The translations under genes and the position numbers were made by a program. Shown here one piece after another: positions 63,199-64,000 of a stretch of 64,000 nucleotides of DNA; the first letter of the stretch is position 1; the number at the start of each line of letters is the position of its first letter. This stretch comes from Stenotrophomonas maltophilia (GTDB lineage: Bacteria > Pseudomonadota > Gammaproteobacteria > Xanthomonadales > Xanthomonadaceae): positions 861,000 through 924,999 of the forward strand of contig NZ_NEQV01000001.1 of assembly GCF_002799245.1 (NCBI RefSeq), given 5' to 3'. The notes beneath the pieces are model-generated. The model was not told the origin of the DNA, did no database searches, and worked only from the letters and a program-made list of their open reading frames with translations.

Positions 63199-64000
63199 TC
63201 AGCGGTGGCTGTCGAGGAACGCCTGCACCTGCCCACGCAGCCATTGCGGATCATCCCACATCAGGAAGTGGTGGCCGGTCGCGCTCAGTTCGATGCGCAC
63301 ACCAGGCAGCGCAGCGTACTGCGCCTGGAAGATCGAACGGGCAGAGTCCTCGGTCGCGCCGAAGGCCTGATAGGACGCCCAGGCGCCCAGGACCAGCGTA
63401 GGCGAGTGGATGCCGGCCACCTCGCTGCGCAGGTCGGTCACCAGCAGCGAGTACATCGCATCGGCGGTGGTGGCACGATCGCTGTCGTGGCCCCAGCGCT
63501 TGAGTTCGGGCAGGCGCGCGGTGCTGTTGGTCAGCGGGGCCAGCGCCGCTTCGGCCTGCGCCTGGTAGCTCGCCGGGTCTGCAGCCAGCATCGCAGTGCG
63601 CATCTGTTCAGCCATCGGCTGCACGCTCTGTGCGGTGGCCTGCGGGTTCTGCATGCCGGCATAGAACGGCAACGAATCGACGATCACCAGCGGTCCCAGC
63701 GCCTGCGGTTCCTTCACCGCCATCTGCAGCGCCAGCACGCCCCCCAGGCTGTGGCCGATCACCGCCACTGGGCCCAGATGCTGGTCATGCACGTATGCCA
63801 GCAGCTGGTCGCGCATCGCCGACAGGAAATCCGCCGGGCGCGGATCGGCGGGCGCAGCACCGGCAAACCCCGGCAACTGCACCAGGTGGCACTGCACATC
63901 CTTCAGCGCCAGGCAGGTGGCGCGCCAGACCTCGGCGCTGCTGTTGAGGCCGGGGATCATCAGCAGCGGTCGACCCTTGCCGACCACCTCGACCTGCACC
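63199..64000 (-). CDS. Alpha/beta hydrolase (5' end outside window)
   Basis: At least 266 residues of an alpha/beta hydrolase, cut by the window edge; the first visible codons (GTG at 63999) may be internal. LLMIPGLNSSAEVW holds the oxyanion turn, VIGHSLGGVLAL the nucleophilic Ser, TLVLGAWASY leads to the acid position, and SATGHHFLMWDDPQWL has the catalytic His. The helical lid carries Gln/Ala-rich repeats. It ends 26 bases before the kinase start, so the three genes may share a transcript. A signal peptide upstream is likely but not visible. Confidence 0.85.
   Translation of the reverse strand, partial: VQVEVVGKGRPLLMIPGLNSSAEVWRATCLALKDVQCHLVQLPGFAGAAPADPRPADFLSAMRDQLLAYVHDQHLGPVAVIGHSLGGVLALQMAVKEPQALGPLVIVDSLPFYAGMQNPQATAQSVQPMAEQMRTAMLAADPASYQAQAEAALAPLTNSTARLPELKRWGHDSDRATTADAMYSLLVTDLRSEVAGIHSPTLVLGAWASYQAFGATEDSARSIFQAQYAALPGVRIELSATGHHFLMWDDPQWLRGQVQAFLDSHR

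Overview
The window is about two-thirds GC and reads as chromosomal DNA of a Stenotrophomonas, most likely of the S. maltophilia complex. The grounds are xanthomonad gene order (lptD-surA-pdxA-rsmA-apaG-apaH; hemP with a heme receptor and DUF6607) and many short palindromes headed by GTAG, which match the SMAG repeats described in S. maltophilia. No tRNA, rRNA, transposase, phage gene or CRISPR array was seen. About 62 protein genes fill roughly 92% of the window. The species call is inference; no database was searched.

Layout. 0.1-5.5 kb: glnS, two poorly known proteins, a zinc nucleoside deaminase, rlmM and a secreted EF-hand protein. 5.5-7.2 kb: a 507-aa gene of unfamiliar composition that appears to have entered an intergenic palindrome; its C-terminus resembles the ADP-ribosyltransferase fold. 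7.2-9.6 kb: two ubiquinone hydroxylases. 9.7-11.8 kb: a membrane protein, a PduO-type cobalamin adenosyltransferase and a histone-deacetylase-family enzyme. 11.8-19.6 kb: the envelope/ribosome operon lptD-surA-pdxA-rsmA-apaG-apaH-DUF1287. 19.7-24.5 kb (minus strand): lemA-TPM-TPM, then lgt-thyA-secreted protein-folA. 24.9-27.5 kb: an MFS exporter, TerC and DgkA. 27.8-35.7 kb: an SGNH hydrolase, a two-component system, and tesA divergent from an ABC ATPase/permease pair. 35.8-40 kb: a Fur-type heme-uptake operon. 40-49.9 kb: aldo/keto reductase, nucleoside transporter with ribokinase, dusB with a methyltransferase, a YdjM-type membrane protein, and an LpxH-like phosphoesterase with a probable bifunctional ornithine-lipid synthase. 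50.3-59.4 kb: metK, a thioesterase, ppc, an S9 peptidase and ahcY under an S-adenosylhomocysteine riboswitch. 59.7-64 kb: ybaK, a cysteine-rich protein, DUF3228, a LytTR/LytS-type two-component pair and a cut-off alpha/beta hydrolase.

The genes work together in a few clear sets: outer-membrane biogenesis (LptD, SurA, Lgt, LpxH-like and OlsF-like enzymes), methyl-group metabolism (MetK makes SAM; AhcY clears SAH; several methyltransferases use SAM), thymidylate/folate synthesis (ThyA, FolA), and heme acquisition.

The most interesting observations are the 507-aa cassette with possible 6-bp target duplication, a recurring TANNNT-6/7 nt-ATG arrangement before seven genes that predicts leaderless mRNAs, an ABC ATPase gene without a usual start codon, a run of nine G inside a sensor-kinase gene, and GTAG repeats whose header supplies the stop codon of the preceding gene.
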